64,000 nt of DNA, taken from assembly GCF_900167975.1 (NCBI RefSeq), contig NZ_FUZU01000005.1, positions 129,001-193,000 of the forward strand, read 5' to 3'. Made by a program: the position numbers and the translations under genes. Origin of the DNA: Ohtaekwangia koreensis (GTDB taxonomy: Bacteria; Bacteroidota; Bacteroidia; Cytophagales; Cyclobacteriaceae). Positions 45,701 through 52,869 of this stretch are shown piece by piece (the first letter of the stretch is position 1; the number at the start of each line of letters is the position of its first letter). The notes beneath the pieces are model-generated. The model saw only the letters and a program-made list of their open reading frames with translations. It was not told the origin of the DNA and did no database searches.

Positions 45701-46557
45701 ATCCATTTGGGTTGACATTTAATAGCTATAAAAGAGAAAGTAGTGTTCTTAATAGAATTAAATTTCAATCACAAGAGCACATTGACGACCTAAATTTATA
45801 CTGGGACTCATTCAAGTGGCGAAATCATCAGCCAGATATAGGAAGGTTCTTTAACGTTGATCCACTGGCTGAGAAATATTTATACAATAGCCCATATGCG
45901 TTTAGCGAGAATAAGGTTACATCACATCGTGAGTTGGAAGGCTTAGAGGCAGAATCGGTTAATAAGAAGGAAACTGATAGACAGAAAAAAGAGACAGATA
46001 AAGAGTTGCAACGAAGAAATGAAGGCAAGACTCCAAATCTTAATGTGATTCCAAAAGAGAATACGACAAATACTAGTGCAAAATCTAATACTACGGGTGG
46101 GAAGTTTCAAAGCGGTGATAAAAAAGAAGAAAGCCCTGGCCAACAAGGTCGAGAGCCGTTCACCACAGATAGACCACTTGATATAGTTCCTTTTGACTAT
46201 GGTGGTGGGGCACAGTCAGCAGAGCAAAACATTTTTAATGGAAGTACTGATATACCAGCGGGTGGAGTTGTTGAGAGCGCGACACTGAACATAAACATTG
46301 AAGTAGTGGAAGGAGGTAATCCTCAAACTATGACGGTACAGCAAGGCAATTTTAGTATGGATGGTCAAGGGGCTCAGGGGCCTACATTATTGAACGTAAA
46401 CATTCAGGATGTTCAAGGAAGCTTTAATACATCAATACCGCTGAATAATATTAATCCCAATACAAATCTCTCTGTACAGTTTTCCGGTGGCGGCAGTAAC
46501 AAAGTGAACGTTACAGGAGCGATAATCATTTCAGGTACTAAACCGAAGAAACCATAG
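39748..46557 (+). CDS. giant Ig-like/DUF6443/RHS-core surface protein
   Basis: 2269 residues. A hydrophobic signal (about 12-31, ending MAYAT) leads into about five tandem Ig-like/PKD-like repeats of roughly 85-90 residues (about 105-590), each with a YQWQS core and YTPGxLTxTTYYRVxV end. A DUF6443 domain follows (YVDGLGRPIQTVSKQGSP, YDLYNREVKKYLPF), then RHS/YD repeats (YIYDSRRRMIQKQVPGAEAV, YDHAGRLLKTWHK, YDPMNRLTGAAYKE), with a lectin-like insertion near 1125-1250. The RHS core is at about 1985-2065 (GRFFNVDPLAEKYLYNSPYA then RELEGLE). The 200-residue tail is a charged linker plus a beta-rich end without a known toxin motif. It overlaps the next gene by one base. Confidence 0.85.
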   Translation: MTRQNKYYSMRASGISLSLLMMLLFNVMAYATTDSPIAGCSLTGNNPVSSYTAYTYSLNGSLCSSAASWTVSCGSIIVDSETSTSVKIYFSNSSCSSAIIKALNSSGGTIASITITINAAQPLTGGTITTTSQAVNYNSIPAQINASLPANGTCGGYAYQWWYSVNNSTFYAITGATGQNYQPGTLTTTTYFKRTVACGYQSATTSNIATVQVYPQLVTGTISPSSQLINYNTAPSTLSISGTTGGTGVYTYQWQSAASSTGTYTAIDGATATTYTPGVLTSQAYYTVIVTSNGASVTSQPAFVSVFPKLNGGNLTPSAPTINYNTSPGPLAISNVSGGNNVYTYQWESSPTASFADKTIVATQSLTYTPPALTSTTYYRVAVNSNGVTAYSTLSKVNVYRELLAGSITPASQAVVPGGTPVQMLDDEMTGGNSQYTFQWYSSSDGISWSAIPEATGASYAPGSLAATTYYKLQVSSNGVSAMSSSAVIYVCPPLISGEVSPAVQPPVNYGTEAISLTIFNVSGGRGSYSYQWQRAINSTDWSNIPNATGSTYNPGSLTQTTYYRVMVTGGFTGYSTVAVVEVYPENIEYSTIAEASGLNYIRTRVINNEGIVNKESADQLTDVYDVTQVTQYVDGLGRPIQTVSKQGSPALNDVVNLQVYDLYNREVKKYLPFVSTQSQDGNYKLNSLPWQSDFNDEIFPGQRYYYSETVFESSPRSRIMKQGSVGLDWQPGPNVNTDRSIKKVYAFNKANEVLLIEYDPVSNNIIVNNTTYYSQNELYVNKTIDEHNAEVIEYTDREGHIVLKRVQAVAVATTVNDTNYASTYYVYDDVGNLVSVIPPEAVKLITASGSTAYPGQTDAVKDAFLKRWAFRYIYDSRRRMIQKQVPGAEAVYMVYDNRDRLVLTQDGNQRTSKQWLFTKYDELNRPIATGVKDTIGALTQIEMQTAVNNHYAKPWTKYGEVYVGNTAGNVHGYSNKSYPVYTTGATTDVNNYLTVTYYDNYDFRSLWPGNYKYMDENVSETANGIMYTQPDVEFLQVAGQLTGTKVKVLDGRNVWLKLVNYYDDRYRLIHSVADNYMGGQQRTSNVFDFTGKVLKTKTGQLTWKDFLHLSAWGNTLTCAAYNAGWGHSGTVTHQQLPAGQDGWVEVMMTETNSSRMIGFSKTNKDANYTSMDYAFYPYSDGHLYIYEGGNRVTSTYFSSYATGDVLRIERTGTAIKYYRNGTLLRTSMVASTSSLMVDVAMYTYMSTLGGIWTSFGTTITRRFVYDHAGRLLKTWHKTNWEPEILLASNEYNELGQLVDKKLHSIQATATDARQSIDYRYNIRGWITSMNNASLTQEVATNDDTGDLFGFELGYNEDIGLGNASLFNGNISAMCWSNNLGMDGVKEKAYQYSYDPMNRLTGAAYKEKSNAWALASNGGFSESDYGYDLNGNITKLTRYDERGSTVVMDNLAYDYGTGTGVSNQLLKVSDGGDKTKGFKDGSNTSNDYSYDSNGNMTSDLNKAISSISYNHLNLPLNVIAKDGHRVTYIYDAAGTKLKQEVMGEGVSKESYYTGELFYTGETKDASVVYDFNFNTNTMGWASGNIINYGWNSAGYIQGTVNSSDSQVKSGTLSIPIDKNVIIKIRMKVATKVYRAQLFFVTSSQTGISEVKSVKVPLVPVDNQFSEYIVDLSRNPYWAGTLNTLRLDPIDGGVSGNTFAVDYIKLIRTEAIGSPSLEFINHEEGRVVMNGASPEYQYHMKDHLGNVRLTFTTKQETDNSLATLETARADGESGKFLYYDEAVKLNFPLFNHTDQGDTTYYSTRLNGSENERTGLAKSISVMPGDTIYAEVYAKYLDTNSSNWSTAVTNLIASIANGTAATGTYIDGGAIGSTGGAVNPFASILNKGNETGTAPKAYLNYLVFDRDYNVLDAGFVRVSEDAKESGTDAQHEHELLLKQLVIKKPGYVYLYLSNDNMALGGSQVEVYFDDFKVEHNKSPVVQTDDYYPFGLTFNSYKRESSVLNRIKFQSQEHIDDLNLYWDSFKWRNHQPDIGRFFNVDPLAEKYLYNSPYAFSENKVTSHRELEGLEAESVNKKETDRQKKETDKELQRRNEGKTPNLNVIPKENTTNTSAKSNTTGGKFQSGDKKEESPGQQGREPFTTDRPLDIVPFDYGGGAQSAEQNIFNGSTDIPAGGVVESATLNINIEVVEGGNPQTMTVQQGNFSMDGQGAQGPTLLNVNIQDVQGSFNTSIPLNNINPNTNLSVQFSGGGSNKVNVTGAIIISGTKPKKP

Positions 46558-47486
46558 TGACACATAAAGTTATAGGATGCATTCTGCTATTGAATTTTAT
46601 TTGGCTACCCGGGAATGCTCAGGAAGAGAAAGAATCGGCAATACAAAAATATAAAAGTGAGTACCTGGCTTCTGAAGTAAAGGATGGCAAGGAGATAAAA
46701 TGGCGAGGAAATGTAAATAAGTGTGATGAAGGCAACACATCAGATAAGATTAAGAATAAGGCACTATTACGTATCAATTACTTCAGAATTCTATCAGGAC
46801 TTCGTCCTGTGAAATTCAAAGATGAGTACAATGCTTTGGCGCAAAAGGCAGCCTTCATTACTCATGTGAATAACAAGATAAATCATAATCCTGATCCGAG
46901 TTCCAAGTGTTATTCCGAAGAGTCAGTTATCGCTACAAGCAATTCAAGTCTTGGCTTTATGGATTTTGTGTATTATCCTGAACTTGCATTCATTACTGAA
47001 TTTGTGAAGGATTATGGGGAATTTAATAAGGCGGTGGGGCATAGACGTGCGATGTTATACTCGCGCTCTGTGAATAAGGGTTATGGAACAACTTTGCGTG
47101 CTGAAGCTATTTATAGCGATTACACTTCTTGGCTTGAAAAGGACAGCACTTTGTTCCCCAAGTATTTTAGTTACCCGGTTGGTGGCTACAATGAAATTGA
47201 TTTGGTTTTCCCTCGTTGGTCATTCAGCATCCCGGATATATATAAAGTTGATTTTAAGGAGGCTGTTGTTGAACTGAAAGACGAAACTGGCAGGTTAATC
47301 AATGTTACAGTTTTACCGTACGAGGATATATATGATCCGACCCTAGTTTGGGAATTGAAAGATAAATTGAAGCGTGACTATTTTTTGAATCACTCCGTAA
47401 CGGTCGACATTAAGAATGTAAGAGTTAACGAATCTCTTCGAAGTTATTCATATCAAGTACGTTTCTTTGATTACGTAGGAGATTGA
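46557..47486 (+). CDS. secreted CAP/SCP-domain protein coupled to the RHS gene
   Basis: 309 residues with a GTG start that shares its G with the RHS stop codon (TAGTG), so translation is coupled. A signal peptide (about 1-21, ...LPGNAQ) is followed by a CAP/SCP fold at about 60-185: RINYFRILSGLRPVKF, YNALAQKAAFITHVNN, INHNPDPSSKC and the hallmark AVGHRRAML followed by NKGYGTTLRAEA. CAP proteins include pathogenesis-related, venom and some bacterial secreted proteins; their action varies and catalysis is unproven. The C-terminal 110 residues form an extra beta-rich domain (RWSFSIPDIYKVDFKEAVVE). The tight coupling suggests a functional partner of the RHS protein. Confidence 0.75.
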   Translation: MTHKVIGCILLLNFIWLPGNAQEEKESAIQKYKSEYLASEVKDGKEIKWRGNVNKCDEGNTSDKIKNKALLRINYFRILSGLRPVKFKDEYNALAQKAAFITHVNNKINHNPDPSSKCYSEESVIATSNSSLGFMDFVYYPELAFITEFVKDYGEFNKAVGHRRAMLYSRSVNKGYGTTLRAEAIYSDYTSWLEKDSTLFPKYFSYPVGGYNEIDLVFPRWSFSIPDIYKVDFKEAVVELKDETGRLINVTVLPYEDIYDPTLVWELKDKLKRDYFLNHSVTVDIKNVRVNESLRSYSYQVRFFDYVGD

Positions 47487-47498
47487 AAAAACAACTAA

Positions 47499-47660
47499 TC
47501 ACTCTGAAATGCTTTTAAGCTTGGCATTTTTGATCAATGCATCGATGGTATAAAGAATATGCTCGAGTTCCTTCTCAGGAAAAATTTGAATGTCGTTTAA
47601 TCTTGTTGCGAAAGGCAAGAGTGTAGGCTTCATCAACAATAAGCGTATACTTAATAAAGC
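47499..47660 (-). pseudogene. frameshifted C-terminal remnant, XRE-regulator-like
   Basis: On the minus strand one frame gives MKPTLLPFATRLNDIQIF and the next frame continues FPEKELEHILYTIDALIKNA and KLKSISE before a stop at 47499. The switch point is the A6 run at 47580-47585, so a single-base change separates the two parts. The helical ELEHILYTIDALIKNAK end resembles the tail of Bacteroidota helix-turn-helix (XRE) regulators. The DNA-binding part is missing. The family reading is from memory of such tails and is tentative. Confidence 0.4.
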
Positions 47661-47680
47661 CCTTACGTTATCACACAATT

Positions 47681-47734
47681 ATGTGTTGCCGCATTTAAAG
47701 ATACCCACAGCAATACCGATATATATCTTGTAAA
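47681..47734. repeat. 54-base direct repeat, copy 1
   Basis: ATGTGTTGCCGCATTTAAAG and the following ATACC-CACAG...ACCGATATATATC part recur 155 bases downstream with scattered differences. The shared core ACCGATATATATC is exact. No transposon ends or coding capacity are visible. Confidence 0.7.
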
Positions 47735-47835
47735 TCCATACTCAGTTCCCATCTGGTTTGGCATTAGCAATGTAAGGAATAACCAACCAACTAGCCATTA
47801 ATCTTTATGAAGAACTCCACCGCTCGTTAAAAATT

Positions 47836-47889
47836 ACATGTTACTGCATTTAAAAATACCTACAGGATTACCGATATATATCTATGTAA
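47836..47889. repeat. 54-base direct repeat, copy 2
   Basis: Second copy of the unit at 47681, beginning ACATGTTACTGCATTTAAAA and sharing ACCGATATATATC exactly. The two copies bracket about 100 bases of unrelated sequence. Confidence 0.7.
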
Positions 47890-48049
47890 TATACCTACAA
47901 ATACCTATGTATAAATACGGATTGTATCTATAGCGGCTCTTCTATAAGTTTAAAGCCATAAAGATGTGGTAATGAGAAAATGTATCATTGATAGAATTTT
48001 TCGAAAACAACGAATCAGCATCATTAAAGAATGTTGATTTTAAACCGGC

Positions 48050-48080
48050 AAGGCGTAGCTTAAAGAGCGCGCCTTTTTTT
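48050..48080 (+). terminator. hairpin with seven-T run in the gap
   Basis: AAGGCG (48050-48055) pairs with CGCCTT (48070-48075) and seven T end at 48080. It looks like an intrinsic terminator on the plus strand, yet the nearest upstream gene ends about 560 bases before, so it may end an unannotated short transcript or late read-through of the RHS-CAP unit. Confidence 0.55.
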
Positions 48081-48167
48081 GTGTCATAATTTTTAGAGTA
48101 ACTAAATTATTTATAGATGTAAAAGAAAGACAAAACACAAATAACCTAAACTAAAACAAACCTATAT

Positions 48168-48290
48168 ATGAGAATTTCTACGTAAGGTATTTACTATTCG
48201 CGCTTCCTGGTCCCAGGCGATGAGGAGATGAAAATTGTGCCTGCCACACCGACTGCAATCGGGCAGCAGGCTGTTTCAAAATAATTAGAC
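48168..48290 (+). promoter_or_regulatory. structured leader of TonB-dependent receptor, micro-ORF and possible riboswitch remnant
   Basis: After an AACCTAAACTAAAACAAACC leader, ATGAGAATTTCTACGTAA encodes only MRIST. Downstream are CCTGG/CCAGG and GCCTGC/GCAGGC stems. The stretch around CTGCCACACCGACTGCAATC (48233-48252) with the following GGGCAGC resembles the core box of cobalamin riboswitches, but the 3' box (AGTCAGGA-ACCTGCC) is absent, so a decayed or unrelated structured leader is more likely. Confidence 0.25.
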
Positions 48291-48314
48291 AATCATTTAA
48301 AACATCTCAAATCT

Positions 48315-51254
48315 ATGATTCTATCTACAAATTATGTAGAGCGGCTATTTTTTGCTTCAGACTTTAAATATCAATCCCTTTCTAACACACTTAAGTCTTT
48401 GGTAAAAAGTATGTTTTTCCTTTTGATGCTGGTGGCCTATAGCCTCACAGCTACTGGTCAGGCAACCAAAACTATATCGGGTACTGTAACAGATAATGAA
48501 GGTACAGCTATACCAGGCGTTACTGTTTCCGCGAAAGGTGGAGCAGGAGTAACTACCGATGCGGAAGGAAAGTTTACACTTCAGATTCCGGAAGCAGTTA
48601 CATATTTAACATTCTCATTTGTAGGGTATGCAACGCAGGATGTACAAGTGCCCGCATCTGCTAACATAACCGTCATGTTGCAGGAATCAGCAAGTCAACT
48701 GGATGAGATTGTAATCATTGGTTCACACGCGAGTGGCAGAACGGTATTGGAGACGCCAGTTCCAGTTGATATAATAGATCTGAAGGAACTATATAAAACC
48801 ACTCCTCAAATATCGATCAGTCAAATTCTGAATTATGTAGCACCTTCGTTCTCATCAAATGCTCAGTCTATTCAGGATGGTACCGATCATATTGACCCCG
48901 CATCATTACGCGGTATGGGTGTAGATCAGGTATTGGTGTTGTTGAATGGCAAGCGTTTGCATCAGACATCACTTGTGAATTTTCAGGTTGGTCCTGGTCG
49001 TGGACAAGTAGGTACTGATTTGAACCAGATCCCTGTATCAGCAATATCAAAAATTGAAATCTTGCGCGATGGCGCTGCCGCACAATACGGCTCCGATGCC
49101 ATTGCCGGTGTGATTAATATTATACTGAAAGAAACAACCGGTGTAGTTGAAGTAACGGCAACTACAGGTGCTTATTTCACAGGCGATGAAAGTCTGAAAC
49201 AGCAGGATAAAAATTATGACGGACAACAGTTTTTAACAACGTTTAATTATGGTATACCCTTAAATGACAAAGGCGGCTTTATAAACTTCAGCGGTTCTAT
49301 AGAAGATAGAAAGCGTACCAACAGAGCTACCGATTATGAAGGAAGTATATTTAGAGATTACAACGCAACGGATGGCAACGGTAATCTTTTGTATGACGTT
49401 ACACAGTTCTCGAAGGACGCAACCGATGATAATGCGCTTGCTTATTTTCAAGCTAATAATTTAACAGGAGCAGATATTACAGATGCGGAGTTGGTCAGAA
49501 GAGGAACTACACGCAGAGACTATACAATGTATGTTGGACAAGCACAGTTAAGAGATGCTAAAGGTTATTTCAATGCTGTACTTCCTATTAATGAAAACTT
49601 TGAGTTCTATGCTTTTGGAGGGATCGGATTCCGTCAAGGACGCTCATCAGGATATTCACGTCTTCCATCAAACCCTTCACGCTATCTCCCTGAACTATAT
49701 AAAGATGGTTTCCTGCCGCATATCAATTCAAAAATATCCGACAAGAATTTTGCAGTGGGTATCAGAGGTAAATCTGGTGAGTGGAATGTTGATTTCAGTA
49801 ATATATATGGCTCCAATCAATTCTTGTTCATCATTGACCAGTCGATTAACTTCTCGCAGTTAACAGCATCTCAAACAAGTTTTGATGCGGGTGGACATGC
49901 CTTCAGTCAGAATACAACGAACTTTGATCTCAGCAGAAAGTTTGATATTCTGAAAGGACTAAATATAGCCTTCGGAGCAGAACACAGATACGAGAATTTT
50001 AAAATTATAGCAGGCGAGGAAGCATCCTGGAGAAACTATGGATTGGATGCAAACAATCAGCCTACTGTATTTCTTAGAACGCCTACGACTGATGAGAACG
50101 GAGATATAGCAGTAAATACAGCCATTCGTCCCGGTGGATCACAAGTGTTCCCAGGATTTCAATCCGCAGTAAATCAATACAGAAACAGCTATGCATTTTA
50201 TGGTGATGTAGAACTTGATGTAACAGAGAAATGGCTTTTAGGTGCAGCGATTCGTTATGAGAACTATAGCGATTTCGGTGGTACTACAAATTACAAAGCC
50301 GTTACACGCTATAAATTAGGTAGCAATTGGACAGCACGCGCTTCCTTTAACACAGGCTTCCGTGCACCTTCTTTGCACCAGGTATATTTCCAAACCACCA
50401 CAACCCAATTGGTGAATGGTACACTTTCTGAAGTAGGTATATTCTCGAATACCAGTAAAGTAGCACAGATATTAGGTCTCCCTAAATTGAAGGCTGAGCA
50501 GTCACAAGGTTTTACAGGTGGTGTTACCGGAACATTCCTGGATAACTTCAGTTTGAGTCTGGATTATTTCCTTATTAAAGTGAAGGATAGAATTGTATTT
50601 ACAGATGCTATTTCAGGTGATCCTAATGGAACCCCTAGTCAGCAGCAGATCTATAATTTACTTTTACAAGCGAATGCTTCTGTTGCTCAATTTTTCGTAA
50701 ATGCAATTGACACAAAAACACAAGGTGTGGATGCCGTTCTTTCGTATACTAACAAAATAGGAGCAGGCTCCTTGAAAGTTGATCTGGCAGCAACATTTTC
50801 TCAAACAAAGCTGGATGGAAAAGTGAAAGTTCCGGCTACGTTTACAGGCAACGAGAACTTCTTCTTCCCGAAGAGCAGCCAGACTATATTGGAAAATATA
50901 TCTCCTGTGCAAAAGCAGAATTTGATTCTGACGTACTCTTTGAAAAAGTGGAGTTTCTTCTTGCGTAACGTACGCTTTGGCAAAGTGATAGATCCTAATA
51001 TATATGACGATGATAATAACTATATGACATTCCAGCCTAAAGTTATTACCGACTTGTCAATAGGTTATAACATTACAAAAGGAGTGCAGGTAACTGTGGG
51101 TTCTAATAATTTATTAGATATATACCCTTCAAAAGTTGATAAAGTTAAATATCCAGGCGGATATGATGATGGACGTTTCCGCTATCAGAACGCTGCTTCT
51201 CAATTTGGATACAACGGGCGTTTTCTTTTTGCGCGTTTAAATCTGACCTTGTAG
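48315..51254 (+). CDS. TonB-dependent receptor with CarboxypepD_reg domain
   Basis: 979 residues. The hydrophobic signal lies at about 33-48 (MFFLLMLVAYSLTATGQ), preceded by a 32-residue polar stretch, so the true start may be the later ATG. A CarboxypepD_reg-like domain follows (TISGTVTDNEGTAIPGVTVS). The plug begins LDEIVIIGSHASGRTVLETP and has RGMGVDQVLVLLNGKRLHQT and ISKIEILRDGAAAQYGSDAI, which is the BtuB/FecA-type receptor pattern rather than SusC. The barrel ends FLFARLNLTL. No SusD gene follows. A BtuF-like receptor gene two genes downstream suggests a metal complex or cobalamin as cargo. Confidence 0.93.
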   Translation: MILSTNYVERLFFASDFKYQSLSNTLKSLVKSMFFLLMLVAYSLTATGQATKTISGTVTDNEGTAIPGVTVSAKGGAGVTTDAEGKFTLQIPEAVTYLTFSFVGYATQDVQVPASANITVMLQESASQLDEIVIIGSHASGRTVLETPVPVDIIDLKELYKTTPQISISQILNYVAPSFSSNAQSIQDGTDHIDPASLRGMGVDQVLVLLNGKRLHQTSLVNFQVGPGRGQVGTDLNQIPVSAISKIEILRDGAAAQYGSDAIAGVINIILKETTGVVEVTATTGAYFTGDESLKQQDKNYDGQQFLTTFNYGIPLNDKGGFINFSGSIEDRKRTNRATDYEGSIFRDYNATDGNGNLLYDVTQFSKDATDDNALAYFQANNLTGADITDAELVRRGTTRRDYTMYVGQAQLRDAKGYFNAVLPINENFEFYAFGGIGFRQGRSSGYSRLPSNPSRYLPELYKDGFLPHINSKISDKNFAVGIRGKSGEWNVDFSNIYGSNQFLFIIDQSINFSQLTASQTSFDAGGHAFSQNTTNFDLSRKFDILKGLNIAFGAEHRYENFKIIAGEEASWRNYGLDANNQPTVFLRTPTTDENGDIAVNTAIRPGGSQVFPGFQSAVNQYRNSYAFYGDVELDVTEKWLLGAAIRYENYSDFGGTTNYKAVTRYKLGSNWTARASFNTGFRAPSLHQVYFQTTTTQLVNGTLSEVGIFSNTSKVAQILGLPKLKAEQSQGFTGGVTGTFLDNFSLSLDYFLIKVKDRIVFTDAISGDPNGTPSQQQIYNLLLQANASVAQFFVNAIDTKTQGVDAVLSYTNKIGAGSLKVDLAATFSQTKLDGKVKVPATFTGNENFFFPKSSQTILENISPVQKQNLILTYSLKKWSFFLRNVRFGKVIDPNIYDDDNNYMTFQPKVITDLSIGYNITKGVQVTVGSNNLLDIYPSKVDKVKYPGGYDDGRFRYQNAASQFGYNGRFLFARLNLTL

Positions 51255-51276
51255 AACAGGTGTTTATTGTCATTTT

Positions 51277-51308
51277 AAAAGAGGCTGTGGATTCACAGCC
51301 TCTTTTTA
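51277..51308 (+). terminator. terminator of TonB-dependent receptor gene
   Basis: GAGGCTGTG (51281-51289), loop gatt, CACAGCCTC (51294-51302), extended by AAAA/TTTT and followed by more T. Very strong intrinsic terminator, 23 bases after the stop. Confidence 0.9.
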
Positions 51309-51384
51309 TTTGTATGGCTGCATTTAAGAATTTCAACAACAGATATTTGAGGACACGAATCTTTAAACTTCAAGGTAAATCGCG

Positions 51385-51392
51385 TACCTTTG
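51385..51392 (+). promoter_or_regulatory. -7 box TACCTTTG directly before the start codon
   Basis: TACCTTTG is an exact TAnnTTTG box ending only five bases before the ATG at 51397. Transcription should therefore begin at or within the first codon, which implies a leaderless message. The preceding strong terminator supports a new unit here. Confidence 0.5.
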
Positions 51393-51396
51393 TCGG

Positions 51397-52866
51397 ATGC
51401 GTTTTTGGCTAATAATCCTCCTGCTGCTCGTTGTTGCTTCTCTTCAGGCACAGCAACAGGATAGCCTTTTAAACGCGCTAAAATTAGATAGTCTCTCCAT
51501 TCCCAAAATGGATGCTCTGGACTCAATTCAGAATTCTTTTTATGCCAGGTCTGACAGTCTGAAACTTGAATACAAGTCAAAATTTGCATCCATTGATTCT
51601 TCACGATCCGGTTTGCAAGAGAAAATAGACAGCCTGAAATCATTACAACTTCCTGCTGATAAATACACACAAAAGCTCGACAGCGTTTTGCAGCAGCGTG
51701 AAAAAGTGGTCGGCTCTTTGAATTCAAAAATAGACGGCTTGAAGTCCAACGCGACAAATAAAATAAACAAGCTTGAGCTTTCTCCGGAGCTACAAGAGAA
51801 AGCAAGCGCGCTAACGGGTAACATTCAGGATTTCAAACTTCCTGTAAAAGATATGAATATACCTTCGCTGGATTTACCCGATAATCCATTGAAGAACCTG
51901 GATGGGTTGAATACATCGATAGAATCTCCGATTGGTAAAATTGGCGAACTGGATGGTCTTCAGAACATCACTGGAAAGGCGGGTGATCTTTCTTCGCTTA
52001 CGGAAAATGCAGGCGCTTATCAAAAAGATATTCAGAATATAACGCAAGGCAATCTCACGGATGTGAAACAATTGCCGCAGGCTCTGGAAACTAAAGCGGG
52101 TGATCTTGCTGGCGTTGGTGACCTAAAGAAGTCTGCAGGTGCGATTGACCCGATGTTGAAGTCAGTAGAAAGTCCTGAGGCGATGAAAGAGCAAGCCGTT
52201 CAGCAAGTAAAAGAAGTCGCTATAAATCATTTCGCAGGAAAAGAACAAGTATTACAGGAAGCCATGGACAAAATGGCGAAGTTGAAGAATAAATATTCAA
52301 GCCTGAACAGTCTGAGTGAAGTTGGCAAAAAACGTCCTAATGAAATGCGCGATAAACCATTGATAGAACGTTTGCTCCCGGGCATAGCATTACAAATACA
52401 AAAGAAGGGCAATGATATACTCGTTGATTTCAATCCATATATAGGGTATAGACTTTCCGGTCGCCTCACTTCCGGACTTGGCTGGAACCAACGGTATGGC
52501 TATAATACAAATCATAATTCCTTCAGCCCCAGCACAAGAGTATATGGACCAAGAATATACTCTGAGTTTAAAATAGGAAAAGGATTTTCTCCACGCGCTG
52601 AAGTAGAATTGATGAACACACAAGTTCCTCCGAAACTTCAATCGAAAACATCTGACGTGACAGGAAGAGAGTGGGTACCGGGTGCATTTATAGGCTTGAA
52701 AAAAGAATATAGATTCATCAAGCGAGTAAAGGGAACCGCTCAAATCATGCTTCGTGTATTTAACTATGAGAATAAAAGCCCGTATGCAGATGTACTGAAC
52801 ATGCGTATAGGTTTTGAATTCCCTATGAAGAAAAAAGTTAAACCTGTCAGCAGTTCCCAGAATTGA
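51397..52866 (+). CDS. secreted coiled-coil protein with C-terminal barrel-like domain, unknown
   Basis: 489 residues. Sec signal (1-18, ...ASLQAQ). Residues 20-130 are rich in Leu/Lys/Ser heptads (SLKLEYKSKFASIDSSRSGL, LQEKIDSLKSLQLPADKYTQ), probably coiled coil; 130-310 continue helical with repeated K-x-G-x-L spacing. From about 330 the sequence becomes beta-rich (ALQIQKKGNDILVDFNPYIG, RLSGRLTSGLGWNQRYGYN, GPRIYSEFKIGKGFSPRAEV), suggesting an eight-strand-like outer-membrane barrel end. I recognise no named family. It is three bases upstream of the metal-receptor gene, so the two are co-transcribed and could span or stabilise an envelope complex. Confidence 0.7.
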   Translation: MRFWLIILLLLVVASLQAQQQDSLLNALKLDSLSIPKMDALDSIQNSFYARSDSLKLEYKSKFASIDSSRSGLQEKIDSLKSLQLPADKYTQKLDSVLQQREKVVGSLNSKIDGLKSNATNKINKLELSPELQEKASALTGNIQDFKLPVKDMNIPSLDLPDNPLKNLDGLNTSIESPIGKIGELDGLQNITGKAGDLSSLTENAGAYQKDIQNITQGNLTDVKQLPQALETKAGDLAGVGDLKKSAGAIDPMLKSVESPEAMKEQAVQQVKEVAINHFAGKEQVLQEAMDKMAKLKNKYSSLNSLSEVGKKRPNEMRDKPLIERLLPGIALQIQKKGNDILVDFNPYIGYRLSGRLTSGLGWNQRYGYNTNHNSFSPSTRVYGPRIYSEFKIGKGFSPRAEVELMNTQVPPKLQSKTSDVTGREWVPGAFIGLKKEYRFIKRVKGTAQIMLRVFNYENKSPYADVLNMRIGFEFPMKKKVKPVSSSQN

Positions 52867-52869
52867 AGC

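Larger units (their letters stand above)
47487..48314. other. 828-base gap with gene remnant, direct repeats and leader
   Basis: This stretch contains no intact gene. From left to right it holds a frameshifted regulator-like remnant on the minus strand (47499-47660), two imperfect 54-base direct repeats (47681 and 47836), a terminator-like hairpin (48050-48080) and a structured leader with a micro-ORF (from 48168) before the TonB-dependent receptor. The mixture of remnants and repeats suggests past rearrangement at the RHS locus border. Confidence 0.6.

Noticed and set aside
36336-47486. Type VI or type IX secretion link for the RHS pair.
   Set aside because: No PAAR, VgrG or T9SS C-terminal sorting domain could be seen; Sec signals are present instead.
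47487-47640. A single continuous small regulator gene on the minus strand.
   Set aside because: A first reading joined both parts, but recounting the A6 run at 47580-47585 shows the frame breaks there; reported as a pseudogene instead.
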